Of a stretch of DNA of 7,252 nucleotides, positions 1 through 6,648 are shown one piece after another. The notes under the pieces are model-generated. The model searched no databases. It saw nothing but the letters and a program-made list of their open reading frames with translations, and was not told where the DNA came from. Source of the stretch: Sphingomonas sp. (GTDB lineage Bacteria; Pseudomonadota; Alphaproteobacteria; Sphingomonadales; Sphingomonadaceae); NCBI GenBank assembly GCA_019247755.1, contig JAFBAM010000193.1, forward strand, positions 1 through 7,252, given 5' to 3'. Each line of letters opens with the position of its first letter. The stretch's first letter is position 1. The translations under genes and the position numbers were made by a program.

Positions 1-831
1 ATCGTCGGCGGCGGCTACATCGCCAATGAGTTTGCCGGCATCTTCCACCAATTCGGAAGCCACGTGACGCTCGTGAACCGTACCGACGTCATCCTCCGCC
101 AGTACGATCAGCAACTTGTCGACCGGCTGATGCAGATTTCGCTCCGCAAGGGCATCGATTTCCGGTTCAACGCAACGATCGAGAAGATCGAGAAGAATGA
201 CACCGGCACGCTTCATGTCAGCATGACCGGCTGCGACGACATTGAGGCAGACCAGATCCTGTTCGCCACCGGACGCTCGCCGAACTCCAAGGGCCTTGGC
301 CTTGACGCCGCGGGTGTCGAGTTCGGCCCCAAGGGCCAGGTCAAGGTGGATGCCGACAATCGTACCAATGTGCCGTCGATCTTCGCGGTCGGCGATGTGA
401 CGGACCGGGTTCAGCTGACCCCGGTCGCCATCCGGGAAGGGCAGGCCTTTGCCGACACCTTCTTCGGCAAGCGGCCGCACCAAGTCGATTATTCCTGCAT
501 CCCATCAGCGGTATTCAGCCACCCGCCGCTAGCTGGGGTGGGAATGACCGAGGGCCAGGCGCGCAACAAACTCGGCGCGGTCAAGGTCTACACATCCGAC
601 TTCAGGGCGATGAAGAACGTTCTCGCGGGCCGCAACGAGCGCTCGCTGTACAAGCTGGTAGTGGATGAAGGCACCGAGCAGATCGTCGGCATCCATATGA
701 TCGGGCCCGATGCGCCGGAAATCCTGCAGGCCGCCGCAATTGCGGTTAAGGCGAAGCTCAAGAAGAGCGATTTCGACGCCACTGTTGCGCTTCACCCGAC
801 CATGGCCGAAGAGCTAGTGCTGATGCGCTAA
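1..831 (+). CDS. gor: Glutathione-disulfide reductase, C-terminal part (5' end outside window)
   Basis: This reading frame is open from base 1 and gives 276 residues to a TAA stop. It lacks roughly the first 170 residues of the family, which would carry the FAD GxGxxG motif and the CxxxxC redox disulfide. Visible parts: the NADPH-binding loop GGGYIANEFAG (residues 3-13); arginines R27 and R33, spaced like the two that grip the NADPH 2'-phosphate in human glutathione reductase; the second FAD contact FAVGDVTD (128-135) followed by LTPVAI (139-144); and the dimerisation domain (about 165-276) ending in HPTMAEE, with the catalytic His265/Glu270 pair. The cytosolic homodimer uses NADPH to reduce glutathione disulfide. 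Two arginines at the 2'-phosphate positions argue against NAD-dependent lipoamide dehydrogenase, and the HPT..EE tail against thioredoxin reductase. It is followed after 23 nt by an oxidoreductase on the same strand, so they may be co-transcribed. The family call is firm; the redox-active cysteines cannot be checked here. Confidence 0.93.
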   Translation: MVGGGYIANEFAGIFHQFGSHVTLVNRTDVILRQYDQQLVDRLMQISLRKGIDFRFNATIEKIEKNDTGTLHVSMTGCDDIEADQILFATGRSPNSKGLGLDAAGVEFGPKGQVKVDADNRTNVPSIFAVGDVTDRVQLTPVAIREGQAFADTFFGKRPHQVDYSCIPSAVFSHPPLAGVGMTEGQARNKLGAVKVYTSDFRAMKNVLAGRNERSLYKLVVDEGTEQIVGIHMIGPDAPEILQAAAIAVKAKLKKSDFDATVALHPTMAEELVLMR

Positions 832-843
832 TCCCGAATCCTT

Positions 844-850
844 GAGGGGG
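844..850 (+). promoter_or_regulatory. Ribosome binding site fixing the TTG start at 855
   Basis: A GAGGGGG run lies four bases before TTG 855, with its GAGG core seven bases away. An in-frame TGA at 843-845 rules out any start further upstream, and the FAD-binding motif begins almost at once after 855, so no later start is reasonable. The TTG is therefore well supported as the initiation codon. Confidence 0.7.
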
Positions 851-854
851 CTAT

Positions 855-2438
855 TTGCACGACGCGATTGTGATTGGGGCGGGGCACAACGGGCTCACCT
901 GCGCTTATTATCTGGCCAAGAAGGGCCTAAAGGTCGCCGTCCTGGAGGCGGCCGAAACGGTCGGGGGCGCCGCCGTGACCGACGAATTCCTGCCCGGATT
1001 CCGCAACAGTGCCGCAAGCTATACCGTCAGCCTGCTGCAGCCGAAGATCATTCGAGACATGGAACTGGAGCGGCATGGCCTGAAGGTCGTGCTGCGGAAG
1101 ACCGATAATTTCGTGCCCGGCGAGGGCGACTATCTGTTGAGCGGCCGTGGCGGCCTCACGCGCAAGGAGATCGGGCGGCATCACAAGGCGGATGCCGAAG
1201 CCTACGACCGCTATCACGACGAGCTGGAGACAGTCGTAAAGCTGCTCAAGAAGTGGTTGCTGAGAGCGCCACCGAACGTCGGCCGGACGGTCAGCGCGAT
1301 CCCGAAGCTGCTGAGCCTTGGCCGCGACATGGCCGGGTTGTCGCTGGCGGAGACGCGGATCGTCCATGATTTCGCCGTTCGCAGTGCTTCGGACATTCTC
1401 GATCGGCACTATCAAGGCGACCTGACCAAGGCTCTGTTCGGGTTCGACGGAGTCGTTGGTAATTTTGCATCGCCGCAATCGCCGGGAACGGCCTACGTTC
1501 TGCTCCACCATCTGTTTGGTGAAGCGGCGGGCGTGCCCGGTGCCTGGGGCCATGCGATCGGCGGCATGGGTTCGATCACCCAGGCGATGGCGCGGGCGTG
1601 CCGCGAGGCCGGTGTCGATATCCTGCTCGGCCACCCGGTCGAGGAGGTGATTGTCAGCGGCGGCCGCGCGGCCGGCGTCGTCGCCGGCGGGAAAGCGTGG
1701 CGATCCTCAATCACCGTCGCAGGTGTGAATCCCAAGCTGCTATTCGACCGGCTCATCCCACGAGGCGCGGTGGAACAGGATGTTGCCTCGCGCATGCATG
1801 GCTGGAAGTGCGAAAGCGCGACCTTCCGCATGAATGTCGCGCTGTCAGAGCTGCCCAAGTTCACGGTCCTGCCGAAGAAGGGCAACCATCTGACAGCGGG
1901 CATCATCATGGCTCCGAGCCTCGATTACATGCACCGCGCCTACCTCGATGCCGCGGTGAACGGCTGGGCGAAGCAGCCGATCATCGAGATGCTGATTCCC
2001 TCGACGCTCGATCCTTCGCTCGCGCCGAAAGGCCGCCACGTCGCGAGCCTCTTCTGCCAACATTTCCGCTACGATCTTGGGCCCGGGCGTAGCTGGGACA
2101 AGGAGCGCGAGAAGGCCGCAGACCAGATCATCGCAACCGTCGATGCCCACGCGCCTGGTTTCGCGAAGTCAGTGCTCGGACGGCAGATCCATTCGCCGTT
2201 GGACCTCGAGCGGCGCTTCGGCCTGATCGGGGGCGACATTTTCCACGGGAAAATGGGCCTCGACCAATTGTTCAGCGCGCGGCCGATGATCGGAGCAGCG
2301 GACTACCGGATGCCGCTCAAGGGCCTCTACCTCTGCGGGTCGGGCGCGCATCCCGGTGGCGGCGTGACTGGCGCGCCGGGGCATAATGCTGCGCACGCGG
2401 TGCTCTCGGATCGGCGCTTCTGGAAGCGTCGCCATTGA
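855..2438 (+). CDS. FAD-dependent oxidoreductase, phytoene desaturase/PYROXD2-like
   Basis: A 527-residue flavoprotein starting at TTG. Residues 2-38 form a Rossmann dinucleotide-binding fold: DAIVIGAGHNG with GxGxxG at 8-13, an acidic E31 at the end of the second strand where FAD ribose is bound, and the GG pair at 37-38. The C-terminus (489-515) carries the second FAD-contact block, GLYLCGSGAHPGGGVTGAPG. These blocks match the phytoene-desaturase-like amine oxidase superfamily (COG1233), and the SGAHPGGGV wording is closest to animal PYROXD2 and its bacterial relatives rather than to true carotenoid CrtI. No signal peptide or membrane segment is visible, so it is probably cytosolic or peripherally membrane-bound. 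The substrate is unknown. It follows the glutathione reductase by 23 nt and overlaps the CoA-transferase start by 4 nt, suggesting a shared transcript. No crtB or crtY is visible nearby to support a carotenoid role. Confidence 0.88.
   Translation: MHDAIVIGAGHNGLTCAYYLAKKGLKVAVLEAAETVGGAAVTDEFLPGFRNSAASYTVSLLQPKIIRDMELERHGLKVVLRKTDNFVPGEGDYLLSGRGGLTRKEIGRHHKADAEAYDRYHDELETVVKLLKKWLLRAPPNVGRTVSAIPKLLSLGRDMAGLSLAETRIVHDFAVRSASDILDRHYQGDLTKALFGFDGVVGNFASPQSPGTAYVLLHHLFGEAAGVPGAWGHAIGGMGSITQAMARACREAGVDILLGHPVEEVIVSGGRAAGVVAGGKAWRSSITVAGVNPKLLFDRLIPRGAVEQDVASRMHGWKCESATFRMNVALSELPKFTVLPKKGNHLTAGIIMAPSLDYMHRAYLDAAVNGWAKQPIIEMLIPSTLDPSLAPKGRHVASLFCQHFRYDLGPGRSWDKEREKAADQIIATVDAHAPGFAKSVLGRQIHSPLDLERRFGLIGGDIFHGKMGLDQLFSARPMIGAADYRMPLKGLYLCGSGAHPGGGVTGAPGHNAAHAVLSDRRFWKRRH
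2422..2426 (+). promoter_or_regulatory. Ribosome binding site for the coupled TTG start at 2435
   Basis: GGAAG lies inside the last codons of the upstream oxidoreductase, eight bases before TTG 2435. Together with the TTGA stop/start overlap it supports translation of the CoA-transferase beginning where the upstream gene ends. Confidence 0.5.
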
Positions 2439-3631
2439 GCCCGCTCAAGGGGATCAAGGTCCTCGATCTGAGCCGGGTTCTGGCGGGGCCGTGGTGCACG
2501 CAATTGCTGGCTGATCTCGGCGCCGAGGTGACCAAGATCGAAAGGCCAGGAGCAGGGGACGACACGCGGCATTGGGGTCCGCCATGGTTTGGCGAAGGCA
2601 CTAGCCGAGTTGCGGCTTATTTCCTGAGCTGCAACCGCGGGAAGAAATCGGCCGCGATCGACTTCGCACAGCCTGAGGGAGCGGCGCTCGTGCGAAAGCT
2701 CGCCGAGGAGGCGGACGTTGTTGTCGAGAACTTCAAGGTCGGAGGCTTGAGGAAATTCGGCCTCGATGCGGCGTCGCTGCGAGCAGCCAATTCGCGGCTG
2801 GTCTATGCGTCGATCACCGGCTTCGGCCAGAACGGCCCTTACGCCGACCGCGCCGGATACGATTTCATCATCCAGGGGATGGGCGGGATGATGAGCGTTA
2901 CCGGCTTGCCCGACAGCGAGCCGGGCGGGGCCCCCATGCGCGCTGGTGTCGCGATCGCCGACCTGTTCACCGGCATGTACACCTGCACGGCGATCCTGGC
3001 CGCGCTCTACGGGCGCGAGAAGACCGGCGAGGGCGCCACCATCGACATGGCGCTTTTCGACACGCAGATCGCGGTAATGGCCAACCAGGCGTCCAATGCG
3101 CTGGTGTCCGGCAAGGACCCGCCACGGCAGGGGAACACCCACCCCAATATCGTGCCTTACCAACCGTTCGACGCCGCCGATCAGCCGATCATCATTGCCG
3201 TCGGCAACGATCGGCAATTTGCGCGCCTGGCCGAGATTTGCGGCCATCCCGAATGGCCAGCGGACGAACGTTTCGCCTCAAACGCCGCCCGGGTGGCGCA
3301 TCGCGAGGAGATGGTGCGGCTGGTGAGCGAGATCATCGCGACGCGGCCAGCCGCCGAGTGGCTGGAGCAACTCGAGACGGCGGGGATCCCGGCCGGCCCG
3401 ATCAACACCCTGACGCAGGCGCTCAGCGACGTTCAGGCACAACATCGGCAGATGGTGCGCTCGATCGCCGGTGTACCAATAGTCGGTTCGCCGGTCCGAA
3501 TGAACGGAAAGCGCGCGGATTCGGAGTTGCCGCCTCCCGCGCTCGGCGAGCATACCGCGGAGGTGCTTGCGGCCCTTGGCGTCGCTTCCGAGGAAGTCGA
3601 GCGCCTCAAGGCCGCGAAGGTGGTTGGCTAA
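2435..3631 (+). CDS. Family III CoA-transferase (CaiB/BaiF type)
   Basis: A 398-residue protein, the normal length for this family. It opens with the hallmark KVLDLSRVLAGP (8-19), then LLADLGAEVTKIERPG (24-39), where the family contacts CoA. Next come NRGKKSAAID (67-76) and VVVENFKVGGLRKFGL (95-110). Asp176 in GVAIADLFTG lines up with the aspartate that forms the acyl-anhydride intermediate in formyl-CoA transferase (Asp169 there), so the enzyme looks catalytically intact. It moves CoA between an acyl-CoA donor and a carboxylic acid in the cytosol. The substrate cannot be assigned: members act on formate/oxalate, carnitine, bile acids, succinate with aromatic acids, and 2-methylacyl-CoA racemisation. 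The TTG start overlaps the upstream stop as TTGA, implying translational coupling with the PYROXD2-like oxidoreductase. The gene ends one base before a convergent gene on the other strand. Confidence 0.92.
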   Translation: MSPLKGIKVLDLSRVLAGPWCTQLLADLGAEVTKIERPGAGDDTRHWGPPWFGEGTSRVAAYFLSCNRGKKSAAIDFAQPEGAALVRKLAEEADVVVENFKVGGLRKFGLDAASLRAANSRLVYASITGFGQNGPYADRAGYDFIIQGMGGMMSVTGLPDSEPGGAPMRAGVAIADLFTGMYTCTAILAALYGREKTGEGATIDMALFDTQIAVMANQASNALVSGKDPPRQGNTHPNIVPYQPFDAADQPIIIAVGNDRQFARLAEICGHPEWPADERFASNAARVAHREEMVRLVSEIIATRPAAEWLEQLETAGIPAGPINTLTQALSDVQAQHRQMVRSIAGVPIVGSPVRMNGKRADSELPPPALGEHTAEVLAALGVASEEVERLKAAKVVG

Positions 3632-3632
3632 C

Positions 3633-4316
3633 CTACGGCTTTCCGACCTTGCTCGCGCTCTCGACCAAGAGGTCGAGCTGCTTCTGGCAGCCGTTTTCCA
3701 GCAGAACCTGAGCCGAGCCGACGAGATCGGCGGGCGGATTGGCGACCGTCACCACGTCGAGGTTGCTGTGTTCGCCAGAGTCAGGCCATTCGACCTGATA
3801 GCTCGTGCCGCTCTTGATCGGCAGGCCGGACGGCCAAGCGGTAAGCGCGGTGCCGGCTGCCCATGATAGCTCCTGGCTCTTGCCGTCTACCGTCCGGATC
3901 CGGACCGTCGCAGCGCCTTCGCTGTCCGGGCGCCAGAGCTGGACCTTGGAAGCTTGGTTCACACAGACCTTGCCGCCCGCGCCGACGTCGATGTCCCAGA
4001 TGCTGGGATTATGCGCGACTTCGGAGGCACGGAGAGCGCCGAAACGACCGCGCTGGCCCGCCGCAGAGGCGAGTGCCACCTGCTTGGCGTCGAAGTCACC
4101 TGGACCGCGGAGCGTCTGCGCACTGCTCGGACCGATGACGGTGACGACGTCGCCACCGACCAGGGAGATCTTCGCGCTTTCCGGGAGAGTCTTACCCGGC
4201 GGGTAGGACTTGGCCGACGGACCGATGGACTTGATGACCACCACACTTGCAACACTAACAGTCGACAGGCTGGCCATCGCGACTGCTGCGCCCCACAGCA
4301 TTGCCTTACGCATCAT
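3633..4316 (-). CDS. Secreted protein of unknown function with two cysteines (FecR-like style)
   Basis: A 227-residue protein starting at ATG 4316. The open frame reaches 30 codons further up, but the start at 4316 has GAGGAG five bases before it and gives a clean Sec signal peptide: basic MMRKAM, a hydrophobic core to about residue 20, then SVA as a likely cut after Ala23. The mature chain begins VVVIKSIGPSAKSYPPG and continues with LVGGDVVTVIG and TLRGPGDFDA (about 51-77), a beta-rich style resembling FecR-like periplasmic domains. Later landmarks are WDIDVGAGGKVCVNQAS (107-123), VQLWRPDSEG (125-134), SWAAGTALTAWPSGLPI (151-167) and a helical tail with NGCQKQLDLLVES (208-220). Cys118 and Cys210 are the only cysteines and could form a disulfide in the periplasm. 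From memory, similar exported proteins occur in sphingomonads, sometimes near CHASE2-type sensors; no homology search was run. It is transcribed in the same direction as the sensor-like gene upstream, but 375 nt away with its own likely promoter. Function unknown. Confidence 0.8.
   Translation of the reverse strand: MMRKAMLWGAAVAMASLSTVSVASVVVIKSIGPSAKSYPPGKTLPESAKISLVGGDVVTVIGPSSAQTLRGPGDFDAKQVALASAAGQRGRFGALRASEVAHNPSIWDIDVGAGGKVCVNQASKVQLWRPDSEGAATVRIRTVDGKSQELSWAAGTALTAWPSGLPIKSGTSYQVEWPDSGEHSNLDVVTVANPPADLVGSAQVLLENGCQKQLDLLVESASKVGKP
3660..3677. repeat. 7-bp inverted repeat (CTCGACC-AAGA-GGTCGAG)
   Basis: CTCGACC (3660-3666) and GGTCGAG (3671-3677) pair perfectly around a 4-nt loop. 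The hairpin lies inside the last codons of the minus-strand gene and 28 nt after the plus-strand CoA-transferase stop. No U-run follows it on either strand, so it is not a standard intrinsic terminator. It is the nearest hairpin to the convergent junction and could still affect 3' ends. It may equally be chance in GC-rich coding DNA. Confidence 0.3.
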
Positions 4317-4321
4317 CCAAG

Positions 4322-4327
4322 CTCCTC
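4322..4327 (-). promoter_or_regulatory. Ribosome binding site choosing ATG 4316
   Basis: On the minus strand GAGGAG is followed by five bases and then ATG ATG. It is the strongest Shine-Dalgarno match near this gene, and it places the start directly before a signal peptide rather than at the farther upstream in-frame codon. The second ATG (4313) is eight bases from it and is also possible. Confidence 0.75.
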
Positions 4328-4406
4328 GTTCTATCCGCAAAACCGAATTCCCGCATGGCCTGACGAAGGCAGCGGTCGAGTCGAACCCCAGTGTCGCGTT
4401 GGGCAC

Positions 4407-4435
4407 AAATTATGCCTTGATTGTAGCGGGGTCAA
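4407..4435 (-). promoter_or_regulatory. Likely sigma-70-type promoter of the secreted-protein gene
   Basis: On the minus strand TTGACC (4435-4430) is followed after 17 nt by TAATTT (4412-4407). This fits housekeeping promoter spacing and would start transcripts near 4400, giving a leader of about 84 nt before ATG 4316. The -10 is an imperfect match; CATAAT, two bases earlier, is an alternative with a 15-nt spacer. It would let this gene be expressed independently of the upstream sensor-like gene. Confidence 0.5.
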
Positions 4436-4451
4436 TTAACCCGGAATTGAC
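4431..4451. repeat. Perfect 7-bp palindrome overlapping the -35 box
   Basis: GTCAATT (4431-4437) and AATTGAC (4445-4451) are exact reverse complements around a 7-nt centre. The left arm contains the minus-strand -35 TTGAC, so a dimeric regulator bound here would cover the promoter. The same bases also read TTAA-N7-TTGA, one mismatch from a CtrA-like TTAA-N7-TTAA site. Operator function is an inference. Confidence 0.45.
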
Positions 4452-4479
4452 TGGGTTTGGGACGGGGCGGCGCGCGGCT

Positions 4480-4526
4480 TAACTTCACTAATTTCACTAG
4501 GTGCGTCGCGGTTTTGTGTGAAGTTA
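4480..4526. repeat. 9-bp inverted repeat with nested TTCACTA heptamers
   Basis: TAACTTCAC (4480-4488) pairs perfectly with GTGAAGTTA (4518-4526) across 29 nt. The left arm runs into two direct copies of TTCACTA (4484-4490 and 4493-4499) at a 9-nt period. It could be a structured RNA element, a binding-site cluster or part of a dispersed repeat. The sequence alone does not decide. Confidence 0.4.
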
Positions 4527-4691
4527 GCGAGCAGGCAATGTGTCGCGAAGATGACGTTTCGAGCGTCCCTGCTCTTCTTCCACTTTGTCGGGTCAATCCC
4601 TTCGGCGGTGTTCGACAAGCCTATCGCACAACCTCGGCTGTAGGAAAGGCGCTCCAAGCCGGTTCAGCGGACGCAGTGGAGACCAAGCGAC

Positions 4692-6614
4692 TCAAGCGGT
4701 TCGAGGGCGTTGCCGGCCGCTTGAGATCGAGCCCGCGCCGAGCAGCGCCTCCAGCGCCTCAATACGGCGGACACCGTCCGTGATAAGATTCATGACCTCT
4801 TGCTCGCGGGCTTCGCGCTTGATGACGGTGCGGATTGCGCGAGCGATGGATTCCGATACTTCCTTCAGCGCCTTCTGCTCGTCGCGGCTCGGGATCGAGC
4901 CGTCAGGACGAGGCCCGACGAGGAGGTAACCGATCGGCTCTTCGTCATCCGAGCTTGGGATGAGCTTCACGCGGATGGGAAATTGCTTGTCTTTCGGCTC
5001 GCAAATGTCGCTCTTGTAATCCTGAGCGAACGAGGTGGTTCGCCAGGTTTCGACATCCTCGTTCGAAAGGCCCCGGGCTCGCAGCACACAGCCGTTCACG
5101 ATGGCAGCGCTGCGGACGGACCGAACGCCGCGATCAACGCGTTCAAGGATTTCGTCGAGCATCTCGCCGAGCGAGGCGGTCTCGCGCATGTCGCGCGCGA
5201 CCTCCGGGAGGTCGTCGCGAAGCAGGAACAGGTTCTTTTGGAACCTACGTTCCGACCAGCGCTGAACGCGTTCCTGGATCGGATTGATGAGGACCGTCGA
5301 CAGGGCTGCGGCGAAAATGACGGGGCCTTCGCTCCCCGTGTTGCCGTAGTAATTGTAGACGATCTGCTTAAGGCCGTCCGCTGTGCCGGCGAAGACTGCA
5401 GCAACCGCGACCGTGATCAGCGCGACGTTGGCCGATTTGCTGATGACGAATTCGGCGTCGTAAAGCCGATAGCGGATCAGCGCGATCAGCAGCCCAATCT
5501 GAAGTATCAACACCGCCAGCGCGAAGCTGATGCCCGCGCCCATCTCGATCAGCAGTTGCTGTCCGAAGCTTCCCGCGGACCATTTAAGATAATCGCTGAC
5601 AATCGATACGCAGCGAAGCACCGCATAACCGGTGATGCCGAACAGTGCCCACCGCACCTGCTGGCGTTGCTCGCTCGAATCCGTCTGCCTCAAGGTTCGC
5701 AGGAGCGTGAGGACGGTAGCGATCATGAAAACAACAAAGGCCGTCTGATAAAGCGTCCCCTGCAGCAGCATCAGGATCGGCAGGGTTGCGATCAAGGCAA
5801 CGCGACGCCACGACAGGTTGCCGTGCGGGAACAGCAGGATGCCCGCGAGCAAGAGCACATTTCCCATGTCGAACAGGGCGACGTTAAGCGCGCGCGGAAC
5901 CCCAACGTGCGCGAGGAAAGTCGACGAAGGCTGTTCCGCCCCGATGGTGAAAAGCACTGCCAGCGACAGGATCGAGCTGACGGCGTCGCGCGAATTGCGG
6001 TGATGCAGCAGCCACGCCGCCCAGAGCAGGAGCGGATAGGCAAGCACGTGCATGAGGTCGATGAAGCTCAGCCAGCGCGGCGCGACGCCAAGCGCTCGCG
6101 CACCATCGTCGATATGATAATCGCCGGTTGTCACCGTAACGTCACGGACGTGACCGTCCGGGTCCCGGACGGTCAGCGGGACCTCGGCGCTGTCAGTGCC
6201 GAACAGCAGGTTCCCAAGCGCGATATAGGCAGGGTCATTTGAATGCTCGGCCAGCGCTTCTTCATTGACCGGCATGTTCGGAGGTAACGGCAGGCCATAG
6301 ATCGCAGTGATCTTGTCGCCGGCGACGATGCCGGCACTTCTGGCCTGCGGCCCGACGGTGAAGCGCACCACGGTTCCGTCCCGTGGCGAAACCGCGAAGC
6401 CGGCGCGGCTGCCGAGCAGAAGCTGGGAGTTATTCGCAGGCGCCGTATAGCGTAGATAGAATCCAGCAAGCGGCCCAGCGAGCGCAAGCGCGAACGCGGC
6501 CACCCACAGCAAGCTGAAGAAGCGCAAGGTCAGCGTGTTGAAAGGCGGCAAGAAGGGAGGCAGGCGGAACCCACCCCTCGACATGCCGCCAGCACTGGCC
6601 AAGGCAAGCTGCAT
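4692..6614 (-). CDS. Polytopic membrane sensor-like protein with PDZ domain, no kinase domain
   Basis: A 640-residue protein. TM1 (about 31-55) follows a basic cytoplasmic N-terminus. A PDZ-like domain (about 70-165), with SAGIVAGDKITAIYG at 93-107, should face the periplasm. A bundle of further membrane segments follows (about 183-204, 211-227, 241-264, 270-287, 289-306, 322-343, 353-380, 394-411, 431-445). LFPHG (261-265) and RYRLYDAEFVISKS (381-394), then INPIQERVQRWSERRF (443-458), are typical of the membrane part of ComP-like and LuxR-partnered sensor histidine kinases. The soluble end (about 465-605) looks GAF-like and then helical. No phospho-accepting H-box and no N, G1 or G2 ATPase boxes are present, and TGA comes soon after, so the usual kinase output is missing. 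ATG 6614 has a GGGGG run ten bases upstream; Met11 (6584) is an alternative start. Role inferred: envelope sensing passed to an unknown partner. Confidence 0.8.
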   Translation of the reverse strand: MQLALASAGGMSRGGFRLPPFLPPFNTLTLRFFSLLWVAAFALALAGPLAGFYLRYTAPANNSQLLLGSRAGFAVSPRDGTVVRFTVGPQARSAGIVAGDKITAIYGLPLPPNMPVNEEALAEHSNDPAYIALGNLLFGTDSAEVPLTVRDPDGHVRDVTVTTGDYHIDDGARALGVAPRWLSFIDLMHVLAYPLLLWAAWLLHHRNSRDAVSSILSLAVLFTIGAEQPSSTFLAHVGVPRALNVALFDMGNVLLLAGILLFPHGNLSWRRVALIATLPILMLLQGTLYQTAFVVFMIATVLTLLRTLRQTDSSEQRQQVRWALFGITGYAVLRCVSIVSDYLKWSAGSFGQQLLIEMGAGISFALAVLILQIGLLIALIRYRLYDAEFVISKSANVALITVAVAAVFAGTADGLKQIVYNYYGNTGSEGPVIFAAALSTVLINPIQERVQRWSERRFQKNLFLLRDDLPEVARDMRETASLGEMLDEILERVDRGVRSVRSAAIVNGCVLRARGLSNEDVETWRTTSFAQDYKSDICEPKDKQFPIRVKLIPSSDDEEPIGYLLVGPRPDGSIPSRDEQKALKEVSESIARAIRTVIKREAREQEVMNLITDGVRRIEALEALLGAGSISSGRQRPRTA

Positions 6615-6648
6615 TCGGTGTCAGCCCCCAACGCCCTAATAAGGCGCC

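Larger units (their letters stand above)
4317..4691. other. 375-nt intergenic region with regulatory-looking repeats
   Basis: No convincing gene lies here. The stretch between the sensor-like gene and the secreted-protein gene is visibly less GC-rich than its surroundings around 4400-4560. From left to right it holds the ribosome binding site of the secreted-protein gene, an 84-90-nt leader, a likely minus-strand promoter, a palindrome on the -35 box, a G-run tract, tandem TTCACTA heptamers and a 9-bp inverted repeat. Beyond 4530 I see only weak ORFs without a family signature. No intrinsic terminator for the sensor-like gene was found. Confidence 0.6.

Noticed and set aside
927..1634. 235-codon open frame on the minus strand
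   Set aside because: It is antisense to the PYROXD2-like gene, with shadow-type composition and no family motif.
855..2438. Carotenoid phytoene desaturase (crtI)
   Set aside because: The FAD motifs fit the wider superfamily, but the C-terminal SGAHPGGGV wording is PYROXD2-like and there are no carotenoid genes beside it.
2327..3247. 306-codon open frame on the minus strand
   Set aside because: It runs antisense to the CoA-transferase, whose motifs and catalytic aspartate are intact. Its composition is Arg-rich without a domain signature.
4378..4382. GANTC (CcrM methylation) sites, here and at 4689-4693 and 6691-6695
   Set aside because: Their number is about what is expected by chance in this length, so they do not support cell-cycle control.
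4317..4406. Longer N-terminus (30 extra residues) for the secreted protein
   Set aside because: The extension would bury the signal peptide and lie between the likely promoter and the strong GAGGAG ribosome site. The start at 4316 explains the data better.
4436..4657. 73-codon minus-strand ORF in the intergenic region
   Set aside because: It begins with TTG, resembles no family I know, and its C-terminal part simply translates the inverted repeat and heptamers. It is not impossible, but there is no positive support.
4457..4783. 108-codon plus-strand ORF crossing the intergenic region
   Set aside because: It overlaps the 3' end of the sensor-like gene on the opposite strand, and its translation shows no recognisable domain.
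4800..6242. 480-codon open frame on the plus strand
   Set aside because: It lies antisense to the sensor-like membrane gene, is full of Arg, Gln, Asp and His, and shows no domain. The minus frame has clear membrane segments and family motifs, so this is a GC-driven shadow.
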